Below are positions 6,345 through 15,094 of a stretch of 29,230 nt of DNA, piece after piece. Position 1 is the first letter of the stretch. Each line of letters begins with the position of its first letter. Origin of the DNA: an uncultured bacterium (GTDB lineage: Bacteria > Cyanobacteriota > Vampirovibrionia > Gastranaerophilales > Gastranaerophilaceae); the NCBI GenBank assembly GCA_900547585.1, contig URHD01000018.1:1-29230 (forward strand), written 5' to 3'. Under the pieces are notes generated by a model. That model saw nothing but the letters and a program-made list of their open reading frames with translations, was not told where the DNA came from and did no database searches. The position numbers and the translations under genes are program-made.

Positions 6345-8225
6345 ATGAGCAACGAAATTACTTACAAAGACGTCGTATCGCAAATAAAAGACCGGCTGGA
6401 CATAGTCGATGTTATATCAAGAAGGGTTATTCTCAAAAAAACCGGAGGCAATTATTGGGGATTGTGTCCGTTTCACAACGAAAAAACCCCCTCTTTCAGC
6501 GTGAATGCACAAAAACAAATTTATAAATGCTTTGGCTGCGGTGAGGGCGGGGATGTTTTGAGCTTTTTGATGAAAATCAACAATCAGTCCTTTAACGAAG
6601 TAGTAAAAGAACAGGCTGAAATCCTCGGAATCGAGCTTCCAAGACAATATTCCGATGCAAATCAAAGCCTGAAGCAGCAAATGTGCGATGCATTGCTTTC
6701 TGCTGCGGATTATTATACCGAAAACCTGCTCTCGGACAAGGATTGCGAGGCCTACAAATACCTGCAAAAACGCGGCTTCGGCGATGACGTAATTTATAAA
6801 TATAAATTAGGTGTTTCAAAAGACAGCTACGAAGATTTGCACAGAAAGCTTTTGAAAAAATTCAATATTGAAATCCTTGAAAAATCAGGACTGGTAATAA
6901 AACGCGACCGCGACAGAGGCTACGTTGACCGCTTCAAAAACCGGCTTATGATACCGATTTTTGATGAAAAAGGCAATGTTGTTGCTTTTGGCGCACGAAC
7001 CCTTGAAAAAGATGGCAACCCAAAATATTTGAACTCGTCAGAATCGCTTGTTTACAACAAAAGCCAGATTTTATACGGTCTTTATCAGGCAAAAGAGGCA
7101 ATTAAAAAAGAAGATTCCGTAATTATCATGGAGGGCTACTTTGATGTAATCTCAGCACAGGTAAACGGCGTTGAAAATGCAGTTGGAGCCTGCGGAACAG
7201 CCCTGACGGACAACCATGTAAAGATGATTTCCAGATATAGCGCCTCCAGAAGGATTTTCCTTGCATTTGACTCTGACGGAGCAGGCAGAAAAGCCACAGA
7301 AAGAGGTGCTGCAACCATAAAAGAGGCATTCACAGGGCTGGGAAACATAAAACAGTATGACGAAAGCTTCAACACGCTCAATAATGATCGCTACGCCTGC
7401 GAAATCCGTGTAATCACACCCCCTGACGGCAAAGACCCTGACGAATTCATCCGCGAACACGGCTCCGAAGAATATAAAAAATATGTAGAATCAGCCCAGC
7501 TGCTCATTGATTTCCAGATTAATCAGGTTTTGAAGAACAAAAAGCCCAAAATGTCGCCGCTTGAAAAAAATGACCTCGTAAAGCAGGTTGTGCCCTATTT
7601 AAAAGAGATTAACAACACAATTGTGCGCGATGAATACCTGAAAATCGTCGCAACGCAGCTTGAAGTCGATGAAAATTCATTAAAAAAAGTGTTATCTTTA
7701 CAATCGACAGAAGAAAAACCCCGTTATACGCAGGAAAAGAAACCAATTGTAAAGAAAAGTTTAAATATTTCGGAAAAAGCGCAAAAAAATTTATTGTCGA
7801 TGTATTTAATAAATGAAAGTTCTATCAATTTTCAAACCCTGAACAATATTTTAAAAGAAATCGAATTTACAAATGATAAGTTAATAATTGTAAAAAATAC
7901 AATTGACAAATTGACCCAAGCGGTAAATAATGTTAAGGAATTAACCGAATCCCTGTACACAGAATTTGCCGAGGACAATGAACTCAAAGAAATTATAACA
8001 GATTTGATATACTTATCCGACAGCTTCAAAAGCCTGTCTGATAAGGATTTTAAAATAGCAATTGAGGAAAACATTGACAGAATCAAAACTTTCAAAATAA
8101 AAGAAGCTCAAAAACAATTGCAATCAGAATACAAAAAAGCCAACGATGATGAGCTTCAAGCAGTCCAAATTCAAATGCAACTAAGAGAAAAAATTAAAAA
8201 CAAGCTAAGAACTGGAGACAATTAA
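6345..8225 (+). CDS. dnaG: DNA primase DnaG
   Basis: DnaG makes the RNA primers for chromosomal replication and works with the DnaB helicase. The 626-aa protein has an N-terminal CHC2 zinc-binding domain with C41, H44, C62 and C65 (CPFH and CFGC). The RNA polymerase core follows (about 120-250). The Toprim domain has E263 (IIMEGYFDVI) and D309/D311 (FLAFDSDGAGR). A poorly conserved helicase-binding C-terminus (about 450-626) ends it. After the Toprim DSDGAGR helix there is an extra stretch of about 20 residues (GLGNIKQYDESFNTLNNDRY) before the usual strand. The start matches the family N-terminus. The stop overlaps the rpoD start by one base (TAATG), so the two are translationally coupled. 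This is the classic dnaG-rpoD pair, here without rpsU. Confidence 0.97.
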   Translation: MSNEITYKDVVSQIKDRLDIVDVISRRVILKKTGGNYWGLCPFHNEKTPSFSVNAQKQIYKCFGCGEGGDVLSFLMKINNQSFNEVVKEQAEILGIELPRQYSDANQSLKQQMCDALLSAADYYTENLLSDKDCEAYKYLQKRGFGDDVIYKYKLGVSKDSYEDLHRKLLKKFNIEILEKSGLVIKRDRDRGYVDRFKNRLMIPIFDEKGNVVAFGARTLEKDGNPKYLNSSESLVYNKSQILYGLYQAKEAIKKEDSVIIMEGYFDVISAQVNGVENAVGACGTALTDNHVKMISRYSASRRIFLAFDSDGAGRKATERGAATIKEAFTGLGNIKQYDESFNTLNNDRYACEIRVITPPDGKDPDEFIREHGSEEYKKYVESAQLLIDFQINQVLKNKKPKMSPLEKNDLVKQVVPYLKEINNTIVRDEYLKIVATQLEVDENSLKKVLSLQSTEEKPRYTQEKKPIVKKSLNISEKAQKNLLSMYLINESSINFQTLNNILKEIEFTNDKLIIVKNTIDKLTQAVNNVKELTESLYTEFAEDNELKEIITDLIYLSDSFKSLSDKDFKIAIEENIDRIKTFKIKEAQKQLQSEYKKANDDELQAVQIQMQLREKIKNKLRTGDN

Positions 8226-9298
8226 TGAGTAGAAAAAGAATGTCAGACAAATCACTGGTCAGCATAATCGACGAAGAAGATCTTCATGATGATGTGGGCT
8301 CTGATGATTTGTTCAGTGAGCCTGAAACAATCGTAGCCGAAAATATGGACGTAGTTATAGGCAAAGCCGGTGCTATGGCAACCGACGACATTTTTGTACA
8401 GTCATCAGATGATGTTGATTCAGATGAAACCGCAGATGTTACAGTTCCCCGCGGTATTTCTTTAGACGACCCTGTCAGAATGTATCTTCGTGAAATCGGA
8501 AGAATAAAACTCCTCACAGCAGAAGAAGAAATTGATTTAGCACGAAAAATCATTCAAGGCGGCAATGTCGGCGCTGTAGCAAAAAGAAAACTCGTTCAGG
8601 CTAACCTCAGACTTGTTGTTTCTATTGCTAAAAAATACGTAGGACGAGGAATGTTATTCCTAGACCTTATTCAGGAAGGCAATTTAGGCTTAATCCGCGC
8701 AGCTGAGAAATTTGACCATGAAAGAGGATACAAATTCTCCACTTATGCAACCTGGTGGATTAGACAGGCTATAACAAGAGCCATTGCAGACCAGGCAAGA
8801 ACCATCAGAATCCCCGTTCACATGGTCGAAACAATCAACAAGCTCAAAAAAGTTACAAGAAAACTCGCTCAGGAGCTTTCCAGAAAGCCGACCGAAGAAG
8901 AACTGGCACAGGAAATGAGCATTTCTATATCAAAACTCAGAGAAATCATTAAAGTAGCGCAAGAACCGCTTTCGCTTGAAACACCTATCGGAAAAGAAGA
9001 AGATTCAAGACTCGGTGACTTTATTGAAGACAAAGATGCTGACGCACCGGTAAAAACTGTTGCACATGAGCTTCTCAGAGAAGATTTAGCCGAAGTTTTG
9101 AGCGGACTTTCTCCGCGTGAACGCGATGTTTTGAGGCTTCGTTTCGGAATGGACGACGGACGCCAGAGAACGCTTGAAGAAGTGGGTCAGCTTTTCGGTG
9201 TTACCCGTGAGCGTATCAGGCAAATTGAAGCAAAAGCGCTCAGAAAGCTCAGACATCCCAACAGAAGCAAACGTCTTCGCGAATATGTCGAAGTTTAA
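8225..9298 (+). CDS. rpoD: primary sigma factor RpoD/SigA
   Basis: Housekeeping sigma-70 factor, 357 aa. It directs RNA polymerase to promoters such as the TGNTANAAT ones seen in this window. An acidic N-terminal segment (about 17-72) is short compared with E. coli. Region 1.2 is DDPVRMYLREIGRIKLLT (81-98). Region 2 includes LRLVVSIAKKYVGRG, DLIQEGNLGLIRAAEKFDH and FSTYATWWIRQAITRAIADQ (about 128-190). Region 3 contains KPTEEELAQEM. Region 4 ends GVTRERIRQIEAKALRKLRH-PNRS. Region 2.4/3.0 is well kept, in line with strong extended -10 recognition. The HPNR ending and the overall sequence recall cyanobacterial SigA. The start is coupled to dnaG, with GGAGA just upstream. A strong terminator follows. 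Confidence 0.97.
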   Translation: MSRKRMSDKSLVSIIDEEDLHDDVGSDDLFSEPETIVAENMDVVIGKAGAMATDDIFVQSSDDVDSDETADVTVPRGISLDDPVRMYLREIGRIKLLTAEEEIDLARKIIQGGNVGAVAKRKLVQANLRLVVSIAKKYVGRGMLFLDLIQEGNLGLIRAAEKFDHERGYKFSTYATWWIRQAITRAIADQARTIRIPVHMVETINKLKKVTRKLAQELSRKPTEEELAQEMSISISKLREIIKVAQEPLSLETPIGKEEDSRLGDFIEDKDADAPVKTVAHELLREDLAEVLSGLSPRERDVLRLRFGMDDGRQRTLEEVGQLFGVTRERIRQIEAKALRKLRHPNRSKRLREYVEV

Positions 9299-9312
9299 TA
9301 AATTCACAACCC

Positions 9313-9338
9313 AAAAGCCCCGCAAAAGGGGCTTTTTT
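9313..9338 (+). terminator. Rho-independent terminator of dnaG-rpoD
   Basis: AAAAGCCCC (9313-9321), a 6-base loop, then GGGGCTTTTTT (9328-9338). It starts 15 bases after the rpoD stop. Strong stem and T-run. Confidence 0.9.
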
Positions 9339-9367
9339 AATGCTCAAATTCTCCAACACCCACCCCC

Positions 9368-9483
9368 GTCGAAGTTAGGTCTATTTTCCATTCCGATTCC
9401 TCCGACCACGCGAAAATTATCGGATTTTATCTTGTTTTATTGAGACCTCCCCCATAGTCACTACAAATAGACCCAACTTCGAC
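9368..9483. repeat. long-hairpin repeat R2
   Basis: The second copy of the R1 element. The 5' arm GTCGAAGTTAGGTCTATTT (9368-9386) is complementary to the 3' arm AAATAGACCCAACTTCGAC (9465-9483) except for one A:C (G:U on the minus strand). The 78-base core (9387-9464) aligns with the R1 core at about 69 of 78 positions, whereas the arms do not align with those of R1 beyond a few bases. It lies between the rpoD terminator and the secA promoter. Confidence 0.85.
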
Positions 9484-9552
9484 AGTGAATAACCATCAAA
9501 AACAAACCCCAAAAGGCTTAGCTCAATCGGGCTATAAAATTTTTCATGCTTG

Positions 9553-9568
9553 TGTTAGAATTTGTCAG
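9553..9568 (+). promoter_or_regulatory. promoter of secA
   Basis: Extended -10 TGTTAGAAT (9553-9561) with predicted +1 at about 9568. This excludes the in-frame ATG at 9546 and supports 9594 as the start codon, giving a leader of about 26 bases containing GAGGGA. Confidence 0.5.
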
Positions 9569-9593
9569 AGGAAGACTTGAGGGATATTTTATA

Positions 9594-12404
9594 ATGATAA
9601 ATTTATTGCTAAAACTACTAGGCGACCCGAATGAAAAAAAGGTTAAGAAAATAATGCCGGTTATTGAGCACATAAACGCTCTTGAACCTGAATTTGAGCA
9701 GCTCACAGATGACCAGCTGCGCGAAAAAACAGCTGAATTTAAAGAAATTTTAAAAAACAGAGAAACCTCAAACGATAAAAAACGCGACAGAGCGTTAGAA
9801 AAAGAAGCGCTTGATAAAATCCTGCCGGAAGCTTTCGCTGTAGTGCGTGAAGCAGGCAAAAGGGTATTAAACATGCGGCATTTTGACGTCCAGCTTATCG
9901 GCGGATACTTCCTGCATAACGGTCATATCGCAGAAATGAGAACAGGTGAAGGTAAAACCCTTGTTGCGACCCTCCCTGCGTACCTGAATGCGCTTACAGG
10001 CAAAGGCGTTCACGTTATTACCGTAAACGATTATCTGGCAAAACGTGACAGCGAATGGATGGGAAAAATTTTCAAATTTTTAGGATTAACAGTTGGCGTA
10101 GTTCTTTCAAATACCCGTGATTTTAACGAATTTGAACGCAAAAAAGAGGCTTACGCCTGCGACATCACATACGGAACAAATAACGAGTTCGGTTTCGACT
10201 ATTTGCGTGATAACATGGCAGGAAGCCTTGACCAGTGCGTTCAACGCCCATACAACTACGCAATTATCGACGAAGTTGACAGTATTTTGATTGATGAGGC
10301 TAGAACTCCGCTTATTATCAGCGGAAGACTTGAAAAATCAGCAGAATTGTACAGAACAATGGCAAAAGTAGCGCCGCAGCTGAAAAAAGACGTTGATTAC
10401 GAGGTTGATGAAAAAAATAAAAATATTATCTTAACAGAAGAAGGCATTGACCATGCCCAGGAGCTCTTGAACATTTCCGACCTGTTTGATGTGGAAAATC
10501 AATACGCACACCACCTTTTGCAGGCACTGAAAGCAAAAGAACTTTATCAAAAAGACACGGATTACGTAATCAAAAACGGCGAAGTCGTTATTGTTGACGA
10601 ATTTACAGGCAGATTGATGGAAGGGCGCCGCTGGTCTGATGGGCTTCATCAGGCAGTTGAGGCAAAAGAGGGCGCAAAAATTCAAGATGAAACCCAGACG
10701 CTCGCAAGCATTACTTTCCAGAATCTTTTCAGGCTTTACCCGAAACTCTCGGGCATGACCGGTACTGCGATGACAGAAGAAGCGGAATTCGGCAAAATTT
10801 ACAACCTTGAAGTTACAACCATCCCGACAAACAAAACGGACATAAGAATCGACATGCCCGACGTAATCTACAAAACCCAGAAACAAAAATATCTGGCGGT
10901 TGTGGATGAAATCGTAAAAATGCACGAAAAAGGTCGTCCTGTTCTGGTTGGAACAATCAGTATCGACAAATCCGAGTATCTTTCGTCACTTTTGCGCCAA
11001 AAAGGCGTTAAACACAACATTCTTAACGCAAAACACCATGAAAAAGAAGCAAATATCATCGCACAGGCAGGACGAGTCGGCGCTGTAACGATTGCGACGA
11101 ACATGGCGGGTCGAGGAACAGATATTCTGCTCGGCGGCAACCCCGAATACCTTGCAAAAGAAGAACTCGAGGCTAAAAACCTTTCACCGGAAAATACTCC
11201 GGATTATGAAGACAGAAAAAACGAAGCACTCGCTTCTGCGCGGGCTCTCACGGAAAAAGAACACAAACTAGTTGTTGAAGCCGGAGGATTGCACGTAATC
11301 GGCACAGAACGCCACGAATCACGCCGTATTGACAACCAGCTCCGCGGTCGTGCCGCACGTCAGGGCGATCCGGGCTCAACAAGGTTCTTCCTCTCGCTTG
11401 AAGACGATTTGATGAGGATTTTCGGCGGTCAGCACATTATAAATCTAATGGATACGCTCAATGCGGACGAAGATATGGCAATCGAGCACCCGATGATTAC
11501 GCGCCAGATTGCTTCTGCGCAGAAAAAGGTGGAAACTTATCATTTTGACATAAGAAAAAGCGTTCTTGAATATGACGATGTTATGAATGTTCAGCGTGAA
11601 AAATTCTACAACCAGCGAAGACGCGTTCTTGCCGGTGACAACCTTTCGGGCGACATTGCATACATGATTGAGCGTGAAATCGACAGAATTATCAAAAGCT
11701 ACGTTGCGCCCGGCATGAATCCGCAAGAATTCATTTACGACGACCTCGCCGCAATGATGAGAGAGGTGCATTCGCTCATTCCGCAGCTTTCATACCTTGA
11801 AGTAAGCAATATTCAGGGGCTTGATTACGAGGGAATTTTTGAAAAGCTCAAACACCTTGCGGTTATGGCTTATCGCGACCATGAGGAGAAAACTGTCGGT
11901 TTTTACAATGATATTGCATCGCAATATGACGAAAATTTCTTACGCGAGGAACCTTTCACCTCAAACAACGTAATGAGAAACATCGAAAAAGACATTTTGC
12001 TACGCGTTGTCGATAATAAATGGATTGACCATCTGCACAACATCGATATGCTGCGCGACGGCATCGGTTTGAGGGCTTACGGGCAAAAAGACCCGCTTAT
12101 TGAGTACAAAAAAGAAGCCTACGACCTTTTCAACAACATGATGTATGAAATTCAGTCAGAAACCGTGAAATATCTGTTTAGAACGCGCTTTGGCGTGCAA
12201 ATTGTTGACAAACGTGAAGACAATGTCATCAGAACCCAGCTTTCGCAGGCAGCAGAAAGCTTTCAACCCGAATCCGAAGACGAAGACGAACCCAATATGC
12301 CCTACAAATCGTCAGAAAAAATCGGAAGAAACGACCCTTGCCCCTGCGGCAGCGGTAAAAAATACAAAAACTGCTGCGGAGCACATAAAAACGGACAGGA
12401 ATAA
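9594..12404 (+). CDS. secA: preprotein translocase ATPase SecA
   Basis: SecA is the motor that pushes unfolded preproteins through SecYEG. The 936-aa protein has NBD1 with Walker A MRTGEGKT (residues 115-122) and the DEAD-like IIDEVDSILIDEARTPLI. The preprotein cross-linking domain and the scaffold helix follow. NBD2 carries ITIATNMAGRGTDI-type motifs (here TIATNMAGRGTDILLGG) and QLRGRAARQGDPGS. The C-terminal zinc finger is NDPCPCGSGKKYKNCCG, the SecB/phospholipid-binding tail. I take ATG 9594 (MINLLLKLLGDPNEK) instead of 9546. It matches the usual SecA N-terminus, has GAGGGA 10 bases upstream, and lies after the predicted promoter. Confidence 0.96.
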   Translation: MINLLLKLLGDPNEKKVKKIMPVIEHINALEPEFEQLTDDQLREKTAEFKEILKNRETSNDKKRDRALEKEALDKILPEAFAVVREAGKRVLNMRHFDVQLIGGYFLHNGHIAEMRTGEGKTLVATLPAYLNALTGKGVHVITVNDYLAKRDSEWMGKIFKFLGLTVGVVLSNTRDFNEFERKKEAYACDITYGTNNEFGFDYLRDNMAGSLDQCVQRPYNYAIIDEVDSILIDEARTPLIISGRLEKSAELYRTMAKVAPQLKKDVDYEVDEKNKNIILTEEGIDHAQELLNISDLFDVENQYAHHLLQALKAKELYQKDTDYVIKNGEVVIVDEFTGRLMEGRRWSDGLHQAVEAKEGAKIQDETQTLASITFQNLFRLYPKLSGMTGTAMTEEAEFGKIYNLEVTTIPTNKTDIRIDMPDVIYKTQKQKYLAVVDEIVKMHEKGRPVLVGTISIDKSEYLSSLLRQKGVKHNILNAKHHEKEANIIAQAGRVGAVTIATNMAGRGTDILLGGNPEYLAKEELEAKNLSPENTPDYEDRKNEALASARALTEKEHKLVVEAGGLHVIGTERHESRRIDNQLRGRAARQGDPGSTRFFLSLEDDLMRIFGGQHIINLMDTLNADEDMAIEHPMITRQIASAQKKVETYHFDIRKSVLEYDDVMNVQREKFYNQRRRVLAGDNLSGDIAYMIEREIDRIIKSYVAPGMNPQEFIYDDLAAMMREVHSLIPQLSYLEVSNIQGLDYEGIFEKLKHLAVMAYRDHEEKTVGFYNDIASQYDENFLREEPFTSNNVMRNIEKDILLRVVDNKWIDHLHNIDMLRDGIGLRAYGQKDPLIEYKKEAYDLFNNMMYEIQSETVKYLFRTRFGVQIVDKREDNVIRTQLSQAAESFQPESEDEDEPNMPYKSSEKIGRNDPCPCGSGKKYKNCCGAHKNGQE

Positions 12405-12580
12405 TTTGTTTTTTTAATAAATCAAGAAAACTCACACTTAGTGCATTATGTTACAGAAACGGGCTTGAACCATCGACCGTCAGCCGTATTGAAGCGGGGA
12501 TTGTCGAGGCAAAATACCTGACACTGCTGAAACTCGCACATGCTTATAATATGGAAATATACGAATTGCTAAAATTTTAA
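12404..12580 (+). pseudogene. 5'-truncated XRE-type HTH regulator relic
   Basis: Directly after the secA stop, codons in a different frame (starts at 12422, 12425 and so on) read KSRKLTLSALCYRNGLEPST, then VSRIEAGIVEAK and YLTLLKLAHAYNMEIYELLKF, stop at 12578-12580. This is the second half of a Cro/C1-type helix-turn-helix domain; STVSRIEAG is the recognition-helix signature. There is no ATG, GTG or TTG in frame before the domain, and the first helix is missing where the frame meets secA. It is most likely the remnant of a small regulator deleted at its 5' end. Expression from an ATT codon cannot be excluded. Confidence 0.65.
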
Positions 12581-12617
12581 CAATTATCCTCACGAGGGGT
12601 TCTTTCATTGAGTTTTT

Positions 12618-12633
12618 TGGTGTAATATTGTTT
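12618..12633 (+). promoter_or_regulatory. promoter of cysS operon
   Basis: Extended -10 TGGTGTAAT (12618-12626), predicted +1 at about 12633, then GAGGA (12641-12645) before ATG 12653. No T-box leader is present. Confidence 0.4.
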
Positions 12634-12652
12634 TATTCAAGAGGATTTTGTT

Positions 12653-14092
12653 ATGTTGAAATTATTTAATACGTATTCGGATAAAATTGAAGAATTTGAG
12701 CCGATTAATGGCAAAAAAGTTAATATGTACGTCTGCGGTCCGACCGTTTACGACAATCCGCACCTCGGACATGCCCGCTGCTATATCACATGGGACGTAG
12801 TTTACAGATATTTAAAATTTCTCGGCTACGATGTAACATATTGCCGCAATGTAACCGATGTTGATGACAAAATCCTTGCACGTTCTGAAAAAGAAGGAAT
12901 CACTCCTGACGAAGTCGCAAAAAAGTACTACGATGTGTTCTCTGAATCAATGAAAAAGCTCGGGAACTCAAAACCTGACATTGAACCTTTTGCAACAAAG
13001 AACCTCGGCGAGATGATTTCTATCGTCAAGAAGCTGATTGACAACGGATTCGCTTACGAAGTCGATGGCGATGTTTATTTCAGGGTAAAAAAATTCGAAA
13101 AATACGGTGCATTGAGCAAACAGCCCATTGACGACCTTGTGGCAGGCGCCAGAGTTGAAGCTTCTTCCAAAAAAGAGGATGTTCTGGACTTTGCATTATG
13201 GAAAAAAGACGAAAAACACGGCTACAAATCCCCCTGGGGAATCGGGCGCCCGGGCTGGCACATTGAATGCTCGGCAATGGCAAGAAAACACCTCGCACCG
13301 GAAATCGACATCCACGCAGGCGGAGCTGATTTGATTTTTCCGCATCATGAGAACGAAATTGCCCAGTCAGAATGCGCAAACGGTTGCCAGTTCGTAAAAT
13401 ACTGGCTTCACAACGGTTTTGTGACAATAAACAAAGAAAAAATGTCAAAATCCCTCGGAAATTTCATCACAATCGACGGAATTCTGGAAAAATATGACGC
13501 AAACACAATCAGATTCTTTATTTTAACAAACCATTACAGAATGCCGGTCGAATTCAACGATGAAGCACTCGAATCCGCAGCAGCTGGCATAAAACGCGTT
13601 AAAAACTCGGTAAACGACCTGATGAATCACGTTGGAAAAGAAAATCTTATCGAAAATATTGAATCTGACGAAATCAACCAGTTCACAGACGCGATGAATG
13701 ATGATTTTAACACTTCAAAGGCACTTGCAGTGATGTTTGAGCTTGCAACAAAGGCGAATAAGGCTAAAGACGCGCAGGATAAAGATTCAGCAACAAAATA
13801 TCTTTCATCTTTGATGGTTATTGCGCGAGTTCTCGGATTTGACTTTGAAAAAGTCGAACTTTCCGAAGAACAGCTTAAAGAAAAGCTCGATGAGATTGTT
13901 TCAGAGTTCGATTTTCTCGAAAACAAGGAGGCACCGGCTTTTGAGCTTATGAAAGATATAATAAATGCAAGAAACGAGGCACGTTCACAGAAAAACTGGG
14001 CTGTTGCCGACAAAATCCGTGACGGGCTTGCCCGGGTAAATATTGTGTTAAAGGACACCAAAGACGGAGTTACGAATTGGGAGTTAAAATAA
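12653..14092 (+). CDS. cysS: cysteinyl-tRNA synthetase
   Basis: Class I aminoacyl-tRNA synthetase that charges tRNA-Cys, 479 aa (normal length). The HIGH signature is HLGH (37-40) in CGPTVYDNPHLGHARCY. The active-site zinc ligands are visible as C28, C206 (GWHIECSAM), H231 and possibly C241 (FPHHENEIAQSEC). The KMSKS loop is at 263-267. The C-terminal helical anticodon-binding part (about 300-479) is typical. It is the first gene of a four-gene operon in which every junction is 1 base apart or overlaps. An AGAGGA site sets the start. Confidence 0.97.
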   Translation: MLKLFNTYSDKIEEFEPINGKKVNMYVCGPTVYDNPHLGHARCYITWDVVYRYLKFLGYDVTYCRNVTDVDDKILARSEKEGITPDEVAKKYYDVFSESMKKLGNSKPDIEPFATKNLGEMISIVKKLIDNGFAYEVDGDVYFRVKKFEKYGALSKQPIDDLVAGARVEASSKKEDVLDFALWKKDEKHGYKSPWGIGRPGWHIECSAMARKHLAPEIDIHAGGADLIFPHHENEIAQSECANGCQFVKYWLHNGFVTINKEKMSKSLGNFITIDGILEKYDANTIRFFILTNHYRMPVEFNDEALESAAAGIKRVKNSVNDLMNHVGKENLIENIESDEINQFTDAMNDDFNTSKALAVMFELATKANKAKDAQDKDSATKYLSSLMVIARVLGFDFEKVELSEEQLKEKLDEIVSEFDFLENKEAPAFELMKDIINARNEARSQKNWAVADKIRDGLARVNIVLKDTKDGVTNWELK

Positions 14093-14093
14093 T

Positions 14094-14684
14094 ATGTTAA
14101 GTGTTGGTCTCACCGGAAATATTGCATCCGGAAAATCTATTGTTGAAAGCTATTTTGAAAAAAAGGGAATTTCTGTCATAAACGCCGATGATGTCACGCA
14201 TGAATTAATCGACAAAGACCGGAATATTCAGCAAAGAATAAAAAAACTCTTTGAAAATGAGGATATTCTTGACGAAAACGGCACTATTTCAAGAGCAAAA
14301 ATCGGAAAAATCGTTTTTTCTGATCAGGACAAACTCGAAGAACTCGAAAACATACTCCATCCTGCCGTAATCAAAAAAATCGAAGAATTTTTCGACGAAA
14401 AACGCGGCGAGGACATTGTTATTGCGTCGGTTCCGCTTCTTTTTGAAATAGATATCCAGCCTATGTTCGATAAAACCATTCTTGTCTGCGCAGACAAGAA
14501 AATTCGCCTCCAGCGCCTTATGAACAGGAACGGATACAGCCTTGAACACGCGCTTGAGCGGATAAATTCGCAGATTTCACAGGAAGAAAAACGAAATATC
14601 GCTGATTTTATCATCGAAAACAACAACGATATTCTTGAGCTGGAATTGCAGATTAACAAAATAATTGAAAGATTGAGAGCATGA
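14094..14684 (+). CDS. coaE: dephospho-CoA kinase
   Basis: CoaE phosphorylates the 3'-OH of dephospho-CoA, the last step of coenzyme A synthesis. The 196-aa protein has the P-loop GNIASGKS near residue 8 to 15, then the substrate motif INADDVTHELID. The lid and LLFEIDIQPMFDKTILV strand follow, then QRLMNRNGYSLEHALERINSQ, all as in CoaE. One base separates it from the cysS stop, and its Shine-Dalgarno (GGGAG) lies within the end of cysS. The stop overlaps the next gene by 4 bases. Confidence 0.93.
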   Translation: MLSVGLTGNIASGKSIVESYFEKKGISVINADDVTHELIDKDRNIQQRIKKLFENEDILDENGTISRAKIGKIVFSDQDKLEELENILHPAVIKKIEEFFDEKRGEDIVIASVPLLFEIDIQPMFDKTILVCADKKIRLQRLMNRNGYSLEHALERINSQISQEEKRNIADFIIENNNDILELELQINKIIERLRA

Positions 14685-15094
14685 ACCCTGAAAAGCTGGC
14701 TAAGATAACATTTTTTCTGCTATTTCTGTTCAGTATTAACTATCTTCCGCTCATTTTAAAGGTTCCTTTTTCATTTTTTAATAACGATTTCAGGAATATG
14801 AATATTTATTCAAGAAAACTGCAGATTCTGGAGAAAAAAGCCGAATTTTTAAAGCAGGAGAAAGAAGTTGGGTTCATAAGTGAGGTCAAGGATGATAATA
14901 TAATGCTGATTTCCGACCCTATTTTGAATTTTTACATCGCCCAGTACGCGCTTACACCGGCTATCGTAAAAAAGGGCTCTGATTTTCCTTATACAGTGGG
15001 AATTTATGACAAAATCGTGCGAATTGACAAAGGGCTTTCGATTTACAGGCAGCTGAGTCCGGACATTTTTGTTTTTAAAAGGAGCAAAAAATGA
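14681..15094 (+). CDS. small single-pass membrane protein, partner of the next gene
   Basis: A 137-aa protein with one N-terminal hydrophobic segment (about 8-28: ITFFLLFLFSINYLPLILKV), no clear cleavage site, and a probably extracytoplasmic domain (SEVKDDNIMLISDPILNFYI, then DKIVRIDKGLSIYR). I do not recognise the family. Both junctions are ATGA overlaps (4 bases), to coaE before and to the glycosyltransferase-like gene after. Tight coupling suggests it acts with that membrane enzyme, for example as an accessory or donor-binding subunit. That role is inference. Confidence 0.65.
   Translation: MNPEKLAKITFFLLFLFSINYLPLILKVPFSFFNNDFRNMNIYSRKLQILEKKAEFLKQEKEVGFISEVKDDNIMLISDPILNFYIAQYALTPAIVKKGSDFPYTVGIYDKIVRIDKGLSIYRQLSPDIFVFKRSKK

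Noticed and set aside
7126..7460. Overlapping minus-strand frames inside dnaG
   Set aside because: They lie wholly opposite conserved Toprim coding sequence, have no ribosome sites, and encode Cys/Leu-rich nonsense.
3400..9483. R1/R2 as CRISPR repeats or integron attC sites
   Set aside because: There are only two copies 6 kb apart, with no spacers. The conserved part is the centre rather than the ends, and no integrase or cas gene is near.
9546..9593. Upstream ATG (9546) as the secA start
   Set aside because: The extra 16 residues do not resemble SecA and would lie before or within the predicted promoter. ATG 9594 has a ribosome site and the family N-terminus.
10431..11140. Long minus-strand frames inside secA
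   Set aside because: They are mirror frames of a highly conserved gene, with no start signals and no protein-like sequence.
12581..12652. T-box or other riboswitch before cysS
   Set aside because: The gap is only 72 bases and lacks the T-box antiterminator sequence and any terminator hairpin.
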